Assembly: GCA_013349405.1 (NCBI GenBank)
Contig: DUZS01000016.1
Location: 1-64,000, forward strand
Source: Desulfuromonadales bacterium
GTDB lineage: Bacteria > Desulfobacterota > Desulfuromonadia > Geobacterales > Pseudopelobacteraceae
Length of the DNA: 64,000 nt
Reading direction: 5' to 3'
Shown here in pieces: positions 16,302 through 26,052 of the stretch. Position 1 is the first letter of the stretch. Each line of letters begins with the position of its first letter. The position numbers were made by a program, and so were the translations under genes. Under the pieces are notes generated by a model, which had not been told where the DNA came from, did not search any database, and worked only from the letters and a program-made list of their open reading frames with translations.

Positions 16302-19037
16302 ATGGGTAAACTGACAACGCCAACGGATGATATAAAGTGGCATACCTTGACCGATCATGATGTTCTTACGGAGCTGGGCTCCGCTGCGACCGGGCTTGAA
16401 GATGCCGAAGCAGCGGCACGGCTTCTGAATTACGGTACCAACACGCTTGCACGAGCTGCCGGCGACGGCCCCTGGCTGATCTTCTGGCGTCAGATACACA
16501 CCCCCATCGGCTGGCTGCTGATCGCCGCCGGTTTCATGGCGGTTCTGCTCGGTAAGTATACCGACTCTACGGTTGTGTTTGGTGCGGTGCTGGTTAATGC
16601 CGTTATCGGTTTCCTCCAGGAGTACCGGGCCGGAAAAGCCATAGATGCGCTGTCAGCTCTGGTGCCCCGGGTAGCGATTGTCATGCGCACCGGCCTCTCG
16701 CGGGAAATCCGGGCGGAAGATCTTGTACCGGGGGATGTGGTTACCCTGCAGAGCGGTGATCAGACCCCGGCCGATCTGCGCTTCCTGCAGGTAAAAAATC
16801 TTCTGGTGGATGAGGCGGCGCTGACCGGGGAATCGCTGCCGGTTGCCAAACGCGGTGATCCGGTTCCTGCAGACGCCGCTCTTGGCGACCGTTTCTGCAT
16901 GGCCTATAGCGGGACACTTGTCGTGCAGGGCACTGCTACCGCTGTCGTCGTCGCCACGGGAGCTGCCACCGAGTTGGGGAAAATCAATGCCTTGCTCGAT
17001 CAGGCAACCCAGCTGGAAACCCCGCTGACCCGACAGCTGGAAAAAGTGACGCTATGGATTACCGTCGCCGTCATCGCCATGGTGGTCGTACTTGTTGCCT
17101 TTGGCATCCTGGTAAAAAACGCCCCGATTGCCGACGCGCTCATGGTAGCGGTTTCACTGGCTGCTGCAGCCATACCGGAGGGACTGCCGTCTGTCATCAC
17201 CATCGCCCTGGCCATCGGCGTCCGCCGCATGGCATCTCGTCACGCAGTGGTACGCCATCTGCCCGCAGTTGAAACTCTCGGCTCCACTTCGGTTATCTGT
17301 TCTGACAAGACCGGCACCCTGACGCGCAACGAAATGACCGTGCAGGCCGCCTGGTGTGAAGGAAAGGAATTTCGTATTGCCGGTGTCGGCTATGCGCCTT
17401 TTGGCGAGATCGAACATGACGGACAGCGGCTGGCAGCCGTCCCGCCGGGGCTGCAGGAGTTGCTGACGGTCGCGCTCCTCTGCAATGATGCCGCACTGCG
17501 TCAGGATGGTGAACTCTGGGCCGTATCCGGTGATCCGACCGAGGCGGCCATGGTGGTTGCCGGCCGGAAAGCCGGCCTTGACGAGATTGAGCTGCGGGCC
17601 GGTCATGAGCGGCTCGACGCCATTCCTTTTGAATCGGACATCAAGTACATGGCCACTCTCAATCGTTTTGCAGGTGGCAGCAGAATCCTCCTGAAAGGCG
17701 CACCGGAGACTGTTCTTGACCGTTGTGAACTTGCCGATGAGATGCGGCGCCGGGCAATTGAGGCCATGGAAACCTATGGTCGTCAGGGAATGCGCGTCAT
17801 TGCTTTCGCCTCGGGCGAGGCGGGTGGCAGCAGACAACTGTCGGCAGCGGATGTTGGATCAGGCCTGACCTTTGCCGGTCTGGTCGGCATGATTGATCCG
17901 CCGCGCAGCGAGGCGCTCGATGCTATCCGCATCTGCCACAGTGCCGGCATCACTGTCAAAATGATCACCGGGGATCACCCCACGACCGCCGAGGCAATCG
18001 GCCGCCAGCTCGGTCTGCTGTCAGCCGCACAGTCGCCGGTGACGGGGCGCCAGCTGGAGGGGCTTTCTGATGAGGAAGTGCAAAAAATTGTCTCCAGTAC
18101 GAATGTCTTTGCCCGGGTCGCCCCGGAGCATAAGATCCGGCTCGTTGTTGCGCTGCAGAATCTCGGACATGTCGTCGCCATGACCGGTGACGGCGTTAAC
18201 GATGCGCCGGCTCTCAAACAGGCCGATATCGGTGTCGCCATGGGCATCACCGGCACTGCTGTTTCCAAGGAGGCCGCCAAGGTGATCCTCGTTGACGACA
18301 ATTTTGCCTCTATTGCGGCTGCGGTGGAGGAGGGGAGGCGGGTCTACGACAACCTGATCAAATCCCTGGCCTTCATTCTGCCGACCAACCTCGGCCTGGC
18401 TTTTACCTTGAGTGCTGCCATGTTCTTCTTCCCGACGGTGGAGATCGATGGCGTCCGGATTCTCCTGCTTGCCATGTCTCCCGGCCAGACTCTCTGGATC
18501 AATCTGATCGCCAGCGTCACCCTGTCGGTGCCGCTGGCCTTTGAAGTGCTGGAGCCGAATGCGATGGCTCGTCCACCCCGCTCTCCCGATGCTCCGGTCT
18601 TTTCCGGTTTCATCGTCATGCGTCTGATTGTCGTGGCCACACTGATGGCGGCAGCCGCCTGTGGCCTCTTTCTGATGGAATATTTCAGAATTGCCGGTTC
18701 GGGCCCGATCCCTGCCGGGATTCATGCCGTGGCTCTGGCAGAGGCACAGACCAGCTGCGTGACTGCGGTGACCTTCTCACAGATCTTTTACCTGCTCAAC
18801 TGCCGCTCACTGCGCAATTCCTTTTTGTCACAGGGAATTTTCAGCAATCCGTCAATCTATATCGGCATCGCGGTTTTGCTGCTGCTGCAGGCCTGTTTTG
18901 TCTACGTACCCTTTCTGCAGGTATTGTTCGGTACCACCGCTCTTGATACAGAGGCATGGTTTCACGCCGCCCTCGCCGGAGCGCTTGTGTTGCCGGTCAT
19001 TTCATGCGAAAAGTGGATCAGGGGCCGTTTTATATGA
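16302..19037 (+). CDS. P-type cation-transporting ATPase (type II)
   Basis: 911-residue membrane pump. Visible motifs are: the actuator-domain DEAALTGESLPV; PEGLP in the fourth membrane helix (AAAIPEGLPSV), which marks type II pumps; the phosphorylation site SDKTGTLT with Asp335; KGAPE in the nucleotide domain; and TGDGVNDAPALKQADIG of the hinge. The sixth helix reads TLWINLIASVTLSVPLAFE, closer to bacterial PMR1/PacL-like pumps with unusual ligand sites than to SERCA. The ion (Ca, Na or other) cannot be read off. The next gene starts 24 bases later, forming an operon with the redox genes downstream. Confidence 0.93.
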   Translation: MGKLTTPTDDIKWHTLTDHDVLTELGSAATGLEDAEAAARLLNYGTNTLARAAGDGPWLIFWRQIHTPIGWLLIAAGFMAVLLGKYTDSTVVFGAVLVNAVIGFLQEYRAGKAIDALSALVPRVAIVMRTGLSREIRAEDLVPGDVVTLQSGDQTPADLRFLQVKNLLVDEAALTGESLPVAKRGDPVPADAALGDRFCMAYSGTLVVQGTATAVVVATGAATELGKINALLDQATQLETPLTRQLEKVTLWITVAVIAMVVVLVAFGILVKNAPIADALMVAVSLAAAAIPEGLPSVITIALAIGVRRMASRHAVVRHLPAVETLGSTSVICSDKTGTLTRNEMTVQAAWCEGKEFRIAGVGYAPFGEIEHDGQRLAAVPPGLQELLTVALLCNDAALRQDGELWAVSGDPTEAAMVVAGRKAGLDEIELRAGHERLDAIPFESDIKYMATLNRFAGGSRILLKGAPETVLDRCELADEMRRRAIEAMETYGRQGMRVIAFASGEAGGSRQLSAADVGSGLTFAGLVGMIDPPRSEALDAIRICHSAGITVKMITGDHPTTAEAIGRQLGLLSAAQSPVTGRQLEGLSDEEVQKIVSSTNVFARVAPEHKIRLVVALQNLGHVVAMTGDGVNDAPALKQADIGVAMGITGTAVSKEAAKVILVDDNFASIAAAVEEGRRVYDNLIKSLAFILPTNLGLAFTLSAAMFFFPTVEIDGVRILLLAMSPGQTLWINLIASVTLSVPLAFEVLEPNAMARPPRSPDAPVFSGFIVMRLIVVATLMAAAACGLFLMEYFRIAGSGPIPAGIHAVALAEAQTSCVTAVTFSQIFYLLNCRSLRNSFLSQGIFSNPSIYIGIAVLLLLQACFVYVPFLQVLFGTTALDTEAWFHAALAGALVLPVISCEKWIRGRFI

Positions 19038-19061
19038 ATGTAAACAGATAAGGAGGAAGAC

Positions 19062-19799
19062 ATGCCGGAAAATTTATTGATTCCATCGGTGGATTTGAGA
19101 ATCGGCTCTTTAGAAGAGTATAACCGCCGCCAGAAGGAGAAAGCGGCGGCCCACCATCACAAGCCGAAGCCGCGGCCATGCATCACCATATCCCGTGAAT
19201 TCGGCTGTGAAGGCTATCCGGTCGCCGAACGGTTACGGGAACTGATGATGCAGAAAACCGGGGATGAGTGGGTGCTGATCGACAAGGCGGTTCTCGAAGA
19301 GGTAGCGCGGCACCATAATATTTCCGAGGACATCCTGGAGACTCTGGGCGAAAACAACCAGATCCTCAACGAGGTTCTGGCCACCTTCTCAACACGCTGG
19401 AAGAGTGACCATGATTATTTCAAACTCCTCTGCCGTCACGTGGTGGCGCTCGCCGAACAGGGAAATGTCATCATCTCGGAACTGGGGGGGGCGATTATCA
19501 CCCGCCATGTTGAACATTCCTATGATTTCAGGATTTATGGATCAGATGCTTTTAAAGCTGCCACGCTTGCCCGCCGCTTACAGATGGCGCCGGAGGATGC
19601 TGAAAAGGCGATGCACCGGCAGCAGAAGGCCCGCGATCATTTTACGCGGGAGTTCCTCAATCAGGATGACCATGATCCTGCGTTGTATGATCTGCTCTTC
19701 AATAATGACCGTTCGTCTCCACAGCAGATTGCTGTGACAATCGTCGCATATGTCGAAGCGGCTCTTCGCCTGGAAGCTCACCCGGTATCCGCACGATGA
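19062..19799 (+). CDS. Cytidylate-kinase-like family protein
   Basis: 245 residues of the cytidylate-kinase-like family (PF13189 type). A basic leader precedes PCITISREFGCEGYPVAERL, which occupies the P-loop position but lacks a canonical GxxxxGKS/T. VLIDKAVLEEVARHH, VIISELGGAIITRHV and AATLARRLQM are typical further blocks. The real substrate is unknown; nucleoside monophosphate phosphorylation is inferred from fold only. AAGGAGGAAGAC precedes the ATG. Its stop overlaps the next gene by 4 bases. Confidence 0.85.
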   Translation: MPENLLIPSVDLRIGSLEEYNRRQKEKAAAHHHKPKPRPCITISREFGCEGYPVAERLRELMMQKTGDEWVLIDKAVLEEVARHHNISEDILETLGENNQILNEVLATFSTRWKSDHDYFKLLCRHVVALAEQGNVIISELGGAIITRHVEHSYDFRIYGSDAFKAATLARRLQMAPEDAEKAMHRQQKARDHFTREFLNQDDHDPALYDLLFNNDRSSPQQIAVTIVAYVEAALRLEAHPVSAR

Positions 19800-21289
19800 A
19801 AACCTGGCAATGTGAAGTCTGCGGATATATTCACAGCGGTGCAGAACCGCCGCTGTCATGTCCCATCTGCGGCGCCGGGCAGGACTGTTTCACTGCTCTT
19901 GAAATCAGTATGGCAGCGGCCGGGCCGGTTGCGACCGATGCCTGGCACTGCCCGGTCTGCAGCTACCTGCACCGTGCGCCGGAGCCTCCTTCGAACTGTC
20001 CGGTCTGCAGCGCCACCGGGAGCCTGTTCACGCCTTTTCACTGCGGCGCTGCATCGGTCGCATCGTCTGACGATATTCAGCGCATAGTCATACTCGGCGG
20101 CGGCATTGCCGGGTTGACTGCAGCTGCAGAGGCGCGCCGCCAGGCGCCGCACACGTCAATCACCCTGGTGTCGCGTGAGCAGTCACTCCCCTATTATCGG
20201 CTCAACCTGACCCGTTTCCTGGCCGGTGACATCTCTGAGAGTGAGCTGCAGATAGAGTCGGGACAATGGTTTGAAGAGCATGCAATTCAATACGTGCACG
20301 CTGAAGCAACGGCGCTTGACCGTGAACAAAAACAGGTTCGCCTTCGTGACGGTCGCCTGCTTGACTATGATCGTCTTGTGCTGACCAATGGCGCTCATCC
20401 GTTTATCCCGCCGTTTCCCGGCGCCACGCGTGACGGTGTGACGGTGCTGCGCACTCTCGAAGATGCCCGTGCCATCCTGCAGCGGCTGCGTCCCGGAATG
20501 CAGCTTGTATGCATCGGCGGCGGCCTGCTCGGGCTTGAAACAGCAGGGGCACTGGCCCGTCAGGGAGCAACCGTTACGGTTGTGGAGGGTTTTGCTTCAC
20601 TGCTGCCGCGTCAGTTGCCGCCACGGGCAGGGAGTCTTCTGCGGCAGCGCCTGGAAGCTCAGGGGATGACAGTATTCTGCGGTGAGACCGTCAAAGAGCT
20701 GGTCGGTGATGAAAGTGTCCAGGGGGTGCTGCTGGAGAGTGGCCGGTTGCTGCCGGCCGATCTGGTGGTCGTTGCCGCGGGTGTCCGGCCGAACAGCTAT
20801 CTGGCGCGGCAGGCGGGGCTGACAGTGCATCGCGGTATTGTTGTTGATGACCGCTTGATCAGCTCCGATCCGTCAATTCTGGCAGCAGGAGACGTGGCCG
20901 AACATCGGGGCATGCTCTACGGCATCTGGCCTGCCGGGTATGCTCAAGGAGCCGTGGCGGGGTGCAATGCCGGAGGCGGTACCGCTCTGTTCGGGGCTCT
21001 TGCCGCTTCGACCAGAATCAAGGTACTTGACGTCGACCTGTTCAGCTGCGGTCAGATTCACCCGGAAGATGCCAGCACGACAGTGTACGAATCAGAGCAT
21101 GATGGTGTTTACCGTGCCATCTACTGCTGTGACGGTCAATTAACCGGTGCGGTGCTCTATGGAGATACCGCAGGCGCCGGTCGCTTGAAGGAAATAGTCG
21201 AAAGCGGACGTCAGATTTCAGAATTCCCGGAGCTTGCAGAGCTGTTTCCCCGCTTGGCAGCGTCGCGTGAAGAGAGGAAAAAAGTATGA
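19796..21289 (+). CDS. Double-rubredoxin FAD/NAD(P)-dependent oxidoreductase
   Basis: 497 residues with two tandem rubredoxin-like modules: WQCEVCGYIHSG...PLSCPICGAG (about 3-35) and WHCPVCSYLHRA...SNCPVCSAT (about 45-77). A pyridine-nucleotide-disulfide oxidoreductase domain follows, with GGGIAGLTAAAEA for FAD, IGGGLLGLETAGALA for NAD(P)H and ILAAGDVAEH near the flavin. The C-terminus resembles NADH-rubredoxin reductase/NirB N-domains. The fusion would pass electrons from NAD(P)H through FAD to its own rubredoxin centres. It overlaps both neighbours by 4 bases. Confidence 0.9.
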   Translation: MKTWQCEVCGYIHSGAEPPLSCPICGAGQDCFTALEISMAAAGPVATDAWHCPVCSYLHRAPEPPSNCPVCSATGSLFTPFHCGAASVASSDDIQRIVILGGGIAGLTAAAEARRQAPHTSITLVSREQSLPYYRLNLTRFLAGDISESELQIESGQWFEEHAIQYVHAEATALDREQKQVRLRDGRLLDYDRLVLTNGAHPFIPPFPGATRDGVTVLRTLEDARAILQRLRPGMQLVCIGGGLLGLETAGALARQGATVTVVEGFASLLPRQLPPRAGSLLRQRLEAQGMTVFCGETVKELVGDESVQGVLLESGRLLPADLVVVAAGVRPNSYLARQAGLTVHRGIVVDDRLISSDPSILAAGDVAEHRGMLYGIWPAGYAQGAVAGCNAGGGTALFGALAASTRIKVLDVDLFSCGQIHPEDASTTVYESEHDGVYRAIYCCDGQLTGAVLYGDTAGAGRLKEIVESGRQISEFPELAELFPRLAASREERKKV

Positions 21290-22233
21290 GCACCACCATC
21301 ATAATCGGTGTCAGCGCCTGCCTGCTCGGAGAACATGTCCGTTATGACGGCGGCCATAAGCATGATCGTTATATCACTGATACCCTGGGTGCATATTTCA
21401 CCTTTGTGCCGGTCTGTCCCGAGGTCGGCTGCGGACTGCCGACTCCGCGCGAGGCGATGCGGCTTGAGGGTGATCCCGCCGCCCCCCGCCTGATGACACG
21501 GCAGAGTCGGTTTGATAAAACGGAGCAGATGCTGGCCTACTGCGCCGCAAAGATCGGCGAACTTGAGAGTGAGGATCTGTGCGGCTTCATCTTCAAAAAA
21601 GACTCCCCCAGTTCCGGCCTGTTCCGGGTCAAAGTGTACAACAATGGTCAGGCGCAGAAGGTCGGGAGCGGACTGTTTGCCGCAGCTATGGCGCGTCACT
21701 TTCCACTGCTGCCGATGGAGGAGGAGGGTCGTCTGAACGACGCCCCCATACGGGAGAACTTCATCGAGCGGATCTTCAGTTATCGCCGCTGGAAGGATTT
21801 TCTGGCGGGAACTCCGACCGTTGGTCGGCTGGTCGAATTTCACACGGCGCAGAAACTGCTGATGATGGCGCACAGTCCACAGATCTACCGCGAAATGGGG
21901 GTCCTCGTGGCGCACGGTGCTGAAGTGGCATTGGCTGAGCTGCTGCAGCGTTACGAAGAGCTGTTCATGAAAGGGCTGGCGCTCCATGCGACGGTGAAGA
22001 AGAACACCAACGTGCTGCAGCATATCATGGGCTATTTCAAACAGCAGCTTTCAGCGGACGAAAAGGCGGAACTGCTGGAGGTCATCGGCCAGTATCATGG
22101 CGGACTGCTGCCGCTCATTGTGCCGCTCACTCTGCTCAAACACCATATCAGCAAGTACGATCAACAGTACCTGAAAGGGCAGGTGTACCTCGCACCGCAC
22201 CCGGCACAGCTGATGCTGCGTAATCATGTCTGA
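21286..22233 (+). CDS. DUF523 (TudS-like) - DUF1722 fusion protein
   Basis: 315 residues. The N-terminal DUF523 half (about 5-150) has SACLLGEHVRYDGGHK, VCPEVGCGLPTPREAMRL and FKKDSPSSGL, with Cys at the positions that hold a [4Fe-4S] cluster in the thiouracil desulfidase TudS. The C-terminal DUF1722 (YbgA-type) half contains RWKDFLAGTPTVGRLVEFHTAQKLLMMAHS. Desulfuration of thiolated bases is the inferred activity of the first half; DUF1722 has no established function. It is the last gene of the ATPase/kinase-like/flavoprotein operon. Confidence 0.88.
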   Translation: MSTTIIIGVSACLLGEHVRYDGGHKHDRYITDTLGAYFTFVPVCPEVGCGLPTPREAMRLEGDPAAPRLMTRQSRFDKTEQMLAYCAAKIGELESEDLCGFIFKKDSPSSGLFRVKVYNNGQAQKVGSGLFAAAMARHFPLLPMEEEGRLNDAPIRENFIERIFSYRRWKDFLAGTPTVGRLVEFHTAQKLLMMAHSPQIYREMGVLVAHGAEVALAELLQRYEELFMKGLALHATVKKNTNVLQHIMGYFKQQLSADEKAELLEVIGQYHGGLLPLIVPLTLLKHHISKYDQQYLKGQVYLAPHPAQLMLRNHV

Positions 22234-22259
22234 AGCAACAAAATTCCCCTGAAATCTCC

Positions 22260-22288
22260 TTGACAAAAAGCGGGTCGCTTATTACCTT
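22260..22288 (+). promoter_or_regulatory. Probable promoter of the hrcA operon
   Basis: A perfect TTGACA lies at 22260-22265. At 17 bases the -10 hexamer is TACCTT (22283-22288), which is poor; TATTAC at 22280 would need a 14-base spacer. The CIRCE operator begins 8 bases further on, covering the expected start site, which supports transcription starting here. Confidence 0.45.
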
Positions 22289-22295
22289 GGCATTG

Positions 22296-22322
22296 TTAGC
22301 ACTCTCAACAGGCGAGTGCTAT
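22296..22322 (+). promoter_or_regulatory. CIRCE operator (HrcA binding site)
   Basis: TTAGCACTC (22296-22304), nine bases, then GAGTGCTAT (22314-22322). This is the CIRCE inverted repeat TTAGCACTC-N9-GAGTGCTAA with one mismatch at the last base. HrcA binds it and represses the heat-shock operon. It lies just upstream of hrcA, implying autoregulation of hrcA-grpE-dnaK-dnaJ. Confidence 0.93.
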
Positions 22323-22339
22323 TTTTCTGGGGCCTCGAC

Positions 22340-23371
22340 ATGAATATTGAACTTTCACCGCGCAGCAGACAGATACTGGAAGCAATCGTTGAGGATTATA
22401 TTGCCACCGCAGAGCCGGTGGGGAGCAGTGCTGTTGCCCGTCGTCACGCCCTGACGCTGTCATCTGCCACGGTGCGCAATGTTATGGCCAATCTGGAAGA
22501 GCTGGGGCTGCTCACCTCTCCGCATACCTCGGCCGGTCGTATCCCGACGGAAAAAGCGTACCGTCTCTATGTCGACTCCCTGGTTGCGCTGCGCCAGGTC
22601 AGCCGTGAGGAAAAGCGCCAGATTATCAGCCACTGCCGTCAGGCCGGCGTCGGTTTGTCCGGTATATTGAAAGAAACCAGCCGGACGCTGTCACAGCTTT
22701 CGAACTATATGGGGATTGTCATCGCACCCAGCTTTACTGCCGATGTCTTTCGTCACATTGAATTTATCCGCATCGGGCAGCGAAAAATTCTGGCCATCCT
22801 GGTTTCCAGCAAAGGGGCGCTGCAAAACCGTCTGATTGAGACGGAGGATGACTACGCACCTGAAGATCTTGTCAGGATGGGCAATTACCTCAATGACAAT
22901 ATGCAGGGGATGACAATTTCTCAGGTTCGGGAGTCGATCCTCGCAGAGATGGCATCCGAGAAGGTGCAGTATGATCAGATGTTGTCCCGCGCTTTGAAGA
23001 TCAGCGAACAAGCGGTACGGGATGAAGGGGATGAGATTTTTGTTGAAGGTCAGGCGCGCATCCTTGATCAACCGGAATTCAGCGATGCCGGACGGATGAA
23101 GGAAATTTACCAGGCTTTCGAGCAGAAGGGGCTCCTTGTGCAGCTGCTGTCGCGCTGCATGAAGGCTGATGGGGTGCAGATTTATATCGGAGCGGAAACT
23201 TCGCTCAGCCAGTCAGCCGGCATCAGTCTTATTACCTCCCGTTTTGTTACCAGCAGTAATACGGTCGGTATGCTCGGAGTGATCGGCCCGACCCGTATGG
23301 GCTACTCAAGCGTGATACCGATAGTCGATTATACCGCCCGGATGGTCAGCAAACTGCTCAACGAAGTATAA
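22340..23371 (+). CDS. hrcA: Heat-inducible transcription repressor HrcA
   Basis: 343 residues from ATG 22340; a longer in-frame start at 22316 would lie inside the CIRCE operator. The N-terminal winged helix includes [25 protein letters not shown] and [18 protein letters not shown], followed by the [18 protein letters not shown] signature. The C-terminus has [21 protein letters not shown]. It represses its own operon through the upstream CIRCE element, typically with GroEL as co-factor. The gene is followed by grpE after 47 bases. Confidence 0.97.
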   Translation: MNIELSPRSRQILEAIVEDYIATAEPVGSSAVARRHALTLSSATVRNVMANLEELGLLTSPHTSAGRIPTEKAYRLYVDSLVALRQVSREEKRQIISHCRQAGVGLSGILKETSRTLSQLSNYMGIVIAPSFTADVFRHIEFIRIGQRKILAILVSSKGALQNRLIETEDDYAPEDLVRMGNYLNDNMQGMTISQVRESILAEMASEKVQYDQMLSRALKISEQAVRDEGDEIFVEGQARILDQPEFSDAGRMKEIYQAFEQKGLLVQLLSRCMKADGVQIYIGAETSLSQSAGISLITSRFVTSSNTVGMLGVIGPTRMGYSSVIPIVDYTARMVSKLLNEV

Positions 23372-23418
23372 GCCGATACCAAATAATAACGCTATCACAC
23401 ATTAAAAAGGACTATTAC

Positions 23419-23973
23419 ATGGAACCAAAAGATATTGTAGACATATCGATACCTGATGCCGGGGTTGAAGAAGGCGCCACTCCTGAAACTGACGGGACGG
23501 AAAATGTGGCGACGATTGAAGAGCAACTGGCGGCAAAAGAAAAAGAGGCGCGCGAAAACTGGGATCGCTTTCTGCGCGAGCGGGCTGACCTCGAAAACTA
23601 TCGTAAACGGGTCGGGCGTGAAAAGGAAGAGTTGCTCAATTACGGTAACAAATCACTCCTCGAGGAGATCCTGCCGATTATTGACAACCTGGAGCGTGCC
23701 CTTACCCATGCCTCAGAAGAGAGCCAGGGGGCGGTTGTCGAAGGTATCCGCATGACCCATGCCATGCTGCTGACGGCACTGAAAAAATTCGGAGTCACAC
23801 CGGTTGAAGCGGTCGGAGCGCCGTTTGATTCAGCCTTTCATCAGGCGATGGCCCAGGTGCCGACTGATCAGCATGATCCGAATACGGTCGTTGAAGAGTA
23901 TCAGAAGGGGTACATGCTGAAAGAGCGTTTGCTGCGCCCGGCGATGGTGACTGTTGCAACGCAGATAAAATAA
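23419..23973 (+). CDS. grpE: Nucleotide exchange factor GrpE
   Basis: 184-residue GrpE: an acidic N-terminal tail, a long coiled coil (about 30-90, with [23 protein letters not shown]), and a beta-wing domain including [20 protein letters not shown] and [16 protein letters not shown]. It releases ADP from DnaK. AAGGA is 8 bases before the ATG. It sits in the CIRCE-controlled operon between hrcA and dnaK. Confidence 0.97.
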   Translation: MEPKDIVDISIPDAGVEEGATPETDGTENVATIEEQLAAKEKEARENWDRFLRERADLENYRKRVGREKEELLNYGNKSLLEEILPIIDNLERALTHASEESQGAVVEGIRMTHAMLLTALKKFGVTPVEAVGAPFDSAFHQAMAQVPTDQHDPNTVVEEYQKGYMLKERLLRPAMVTVATQIK

Positions 23974-24050
23974 TTTTCTCCACACCTTGTTTTTTATAAT
24001 AACGATGAATATCTTGCCAACAGAGTATATAAAAAGGAGGACGACACGTC

Positions 24051-25967
24051 ATGAGTAAAGTAATTGGAATCGATCTTGGCACAACCAACTCTTGTGTATC
24101 TATTATGGAGGGTGGTGAGCCGATTGTTATAGCCAACTCTGAAGGGGGACGCACCACACCTTCGATGGTCGCCATTTCGGACAGCGGTGAACGGCTGGTG
24201 GGACAGCAGGCCAAGCGCCAGGCTGTGACCAATCCGGAAAACACCCTGTATGCGATCAAGCGCCTCATCGGGCGTAAGTTTGATTCGGAAGCGGTGCGGA
24301 AAGATATCGCCATCTCTCCGTTCAAGATTGTCAAGGCTGATAACGGCGATGCCTGGGTTGAAGTGCGCGACAAGCGCTATTCTGCTCCGGAGATATCGGC
24401 GATGATCCTGCAGAAAATGAAAAAAACCGCGGAGGACTATCTGGGTGCGGCTGTTACCGACGCTGTTATCACTGTACCGGCCTACTTTGACGACTCACAG
24501 CGTCAGGCGACCAAGGATGCCGGTAAGATCGCCGGTCTCAACGTGTTGCGTATCATTAACGAGCCGACCGCTGCTGCGCTTGCCTACGGTCTGGACAAGA
24601 AAAAAGACGAAAAAATCGCTGTATTTGACCTGGGTGGCGGTACCTTCGATGTATCCATTCTCGAACTTGGTGACGGCGTTTTTGAAGTTAAATCGACCAA
24701 CGGCGATACCTTTCTCGGGGGCGAAGACTTTGACCAGCTCATTATCGACTGGATTGCCGATGAATTTAAAAAAGATCAGGGCATCGACCTTCGCGGCGAC
24801 AAAATGGCGCTCCAGCGTCTGAAAGAGGCTGCCGAGAAAGCCAAGTGTGAACTCTCCAGTTCCGTTGAGACCGATATAAATCTGCCGTTTATTACTGCCG
24901 ACGCCAGTGGGCCGAAGCATTTGACTCTTAAGCTTTCCCGTGCAAAACTGGAGGCCATTTGTGCCAGTCTGCTGTCAAAACTGGAAGGGCCCTGCCGTAC
25001 CGCCATGAAAGATGCCGGCTTGACAGCCAGTCAGATCGATGAAGTTATTCTCGTCGGCGGCATGACCCGTATGCCGGCTGTTCAGAAATGCGTGGAAGAC
25101 ATCTTTGGTAAAGTGCCGAATAAAGGCGTTAACCCTGATGAAGTCGTTGCTATCGGCGCCGGTATTCAGGGCGGCGTACTGAGAGGCGACGTCAAGGACG
25201 TGCTGCTGCTGGATGTGACACCGCTGTCGCTCGGTATTGAGACGCTCGGCAGTGTCATGACCAAGCTTATCGAAAAAAATACCACTATCCCGTGCCGCAA
25301 GAGCCAGGTTTTCTCAACTGCAGCCGACAACCAGCCGGCGGTTTCAATTCACGTTCTGCAGGGCGAGCGTGAAATGGCGCGAGACAACAAGACGCTCGGC
25401 AACTTCGAACTTTCAGGTATTCCTTCGGCGCCGCGCGGTCTGCCGCAGATTGAAGTGACCTTCGACATCGATGCCAACGGTATTGTCCACGTTTCCGCCA
25501 AGGACCTCGGCACCGGTAAGGAACAGTCGATCAGCATCACCGCATCTTCCGGTCTTTCCAAGGATGAGATCGACAAGATGGTTCGTGATGCTGAGATGCA
25601 TGCCGACGAAGACAAGAAAAAGCGTGAGGCGATCGAAGCGCGCAATCATGCCGACAGTATGGTCTACAGCACCGAAAAATCGCTGAAAGAGCATGGCGAT
25701 AAGATAGATGCGGTAGAAAAAGGGAACATTGAGAATAAGCTGGCTGAATTGAAAAAACTGATGGAAGGTGAAGACGCTGAAGCCATCAAGAAAGGCACCG
25801 ACGAACTTGCCCAGGCATCCCATAAACTGGCTGAAGCCATGTATGCCAAAAAAGAGGGCGCTGAAGGGGATGCTGCCGCGGGTGCAGACCATGCCGGCGC
25901 AGCCAAGCCGAAGGACGACAAGGTTGTTGATGCTGATTTTGAAGAAGTAAAGGAAGAGAAAAAATAG
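24051..25967 (+). CDS. dnaK: Molecular chaperone DnaK (Hsp70)
   Basis: 638-residue Hsp70. The N-terminal ATPase domain has [17 protein letters not shown], the phosphate-2 motif [16 protein letters not shown] and [13 protein letters not shown]. The linker [16 protein letters not shown] and substrate-binding domain follow, ending in an Ala/Gly-rich tail with [14 protein letters not shown]. Length and all motifs are normal. A strong site AAGGAGG precedes the ATG. Partners GrpE and DnaJ flank it. Confidence 0.99.
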   Translation: MSKVIGIDLGTTNSCVSIMEGGEPIVIANSEGGRTTPSMVAISDSGERLVGQQAKRQAVTNPENTLYAIKRLIGRKFDSEAVRKDIAISPFKIVKADNGDAWVEVRDKRYSAPEISAMILQKMKKTAEDYLGAAVTDAVITVPAYFDDSQRQATKDAGKIAGLNVLRIINEPTAAALAYGLDKKKDEKIAVFDLGGGTFDVSILELGDGVFEVKSTNGDTFLGGEDFDQLIIDWIADEFKKDQGIDLRGDKMALQRLKEAAEKAKCELSSSVETDINLPFITADASGPKHLTLKLSRAKLEAICASLLSKLEGPCRTAMKDAGLTASQIDEVILVGGMTRMPAVQKCVEDIFGKVPNKGVNPDEVVAIGAGIQGGVLRGDVKDVLLLDVTPLSLGIETLGSVMTKLIEKNTTIPCRKSQVFSTAADNQPAVSIHVLQGEREMARDNKTLGNFELSGIPSAPRGLPQIEVTFDIDANGIVHVSAKDLGTGKEQSISITASSGLSKDEIDKMVRDAEMHADEDKKKREAIEARNHADSMVYSTEKSLKEHGDKIDAVEKGNIENKLAELKKLMEGEDAEAIKKGTDELAQASHKLAEAMYAKKEGAEGDAAAGADHAGAAKPKDDKVVDADFEEVKEEKK

Positions 25968-25994
25968 TTCCGGAGACGTTACCGGTTCAGCATC

Positions 25995-26023
25995 GTAGGG
26001 GCGGGTTTTTCTTCCGCCCCTAC
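25995..26023. repeat. Hairpin between dnaK and dnaJ
   Basis: A perfect 10-bp inverted repeat, GTAGGGGCGG (25995-26004) and CCGCCCCTAC (26014-26023), with a 9-base loop. No T-run follows, so it is not a standard terminator. It could reduce dnaJ expression relative to dnaK or mark an RNA processing site. The GTAGGGGCGG arm is of a kind that is often dispersed in genomes. Confidence 0.55.
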
Positions 26024-26052
26024 ACGCTTTTCAAGATATAAAGGAACCTATT

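Noticed and set aside
22316-22339. Earlier hrcA start at 22316
   Set aside because: It lies inside the CIRCE operator; the ATG at 22340 gives the normal HrcA N-terminus.
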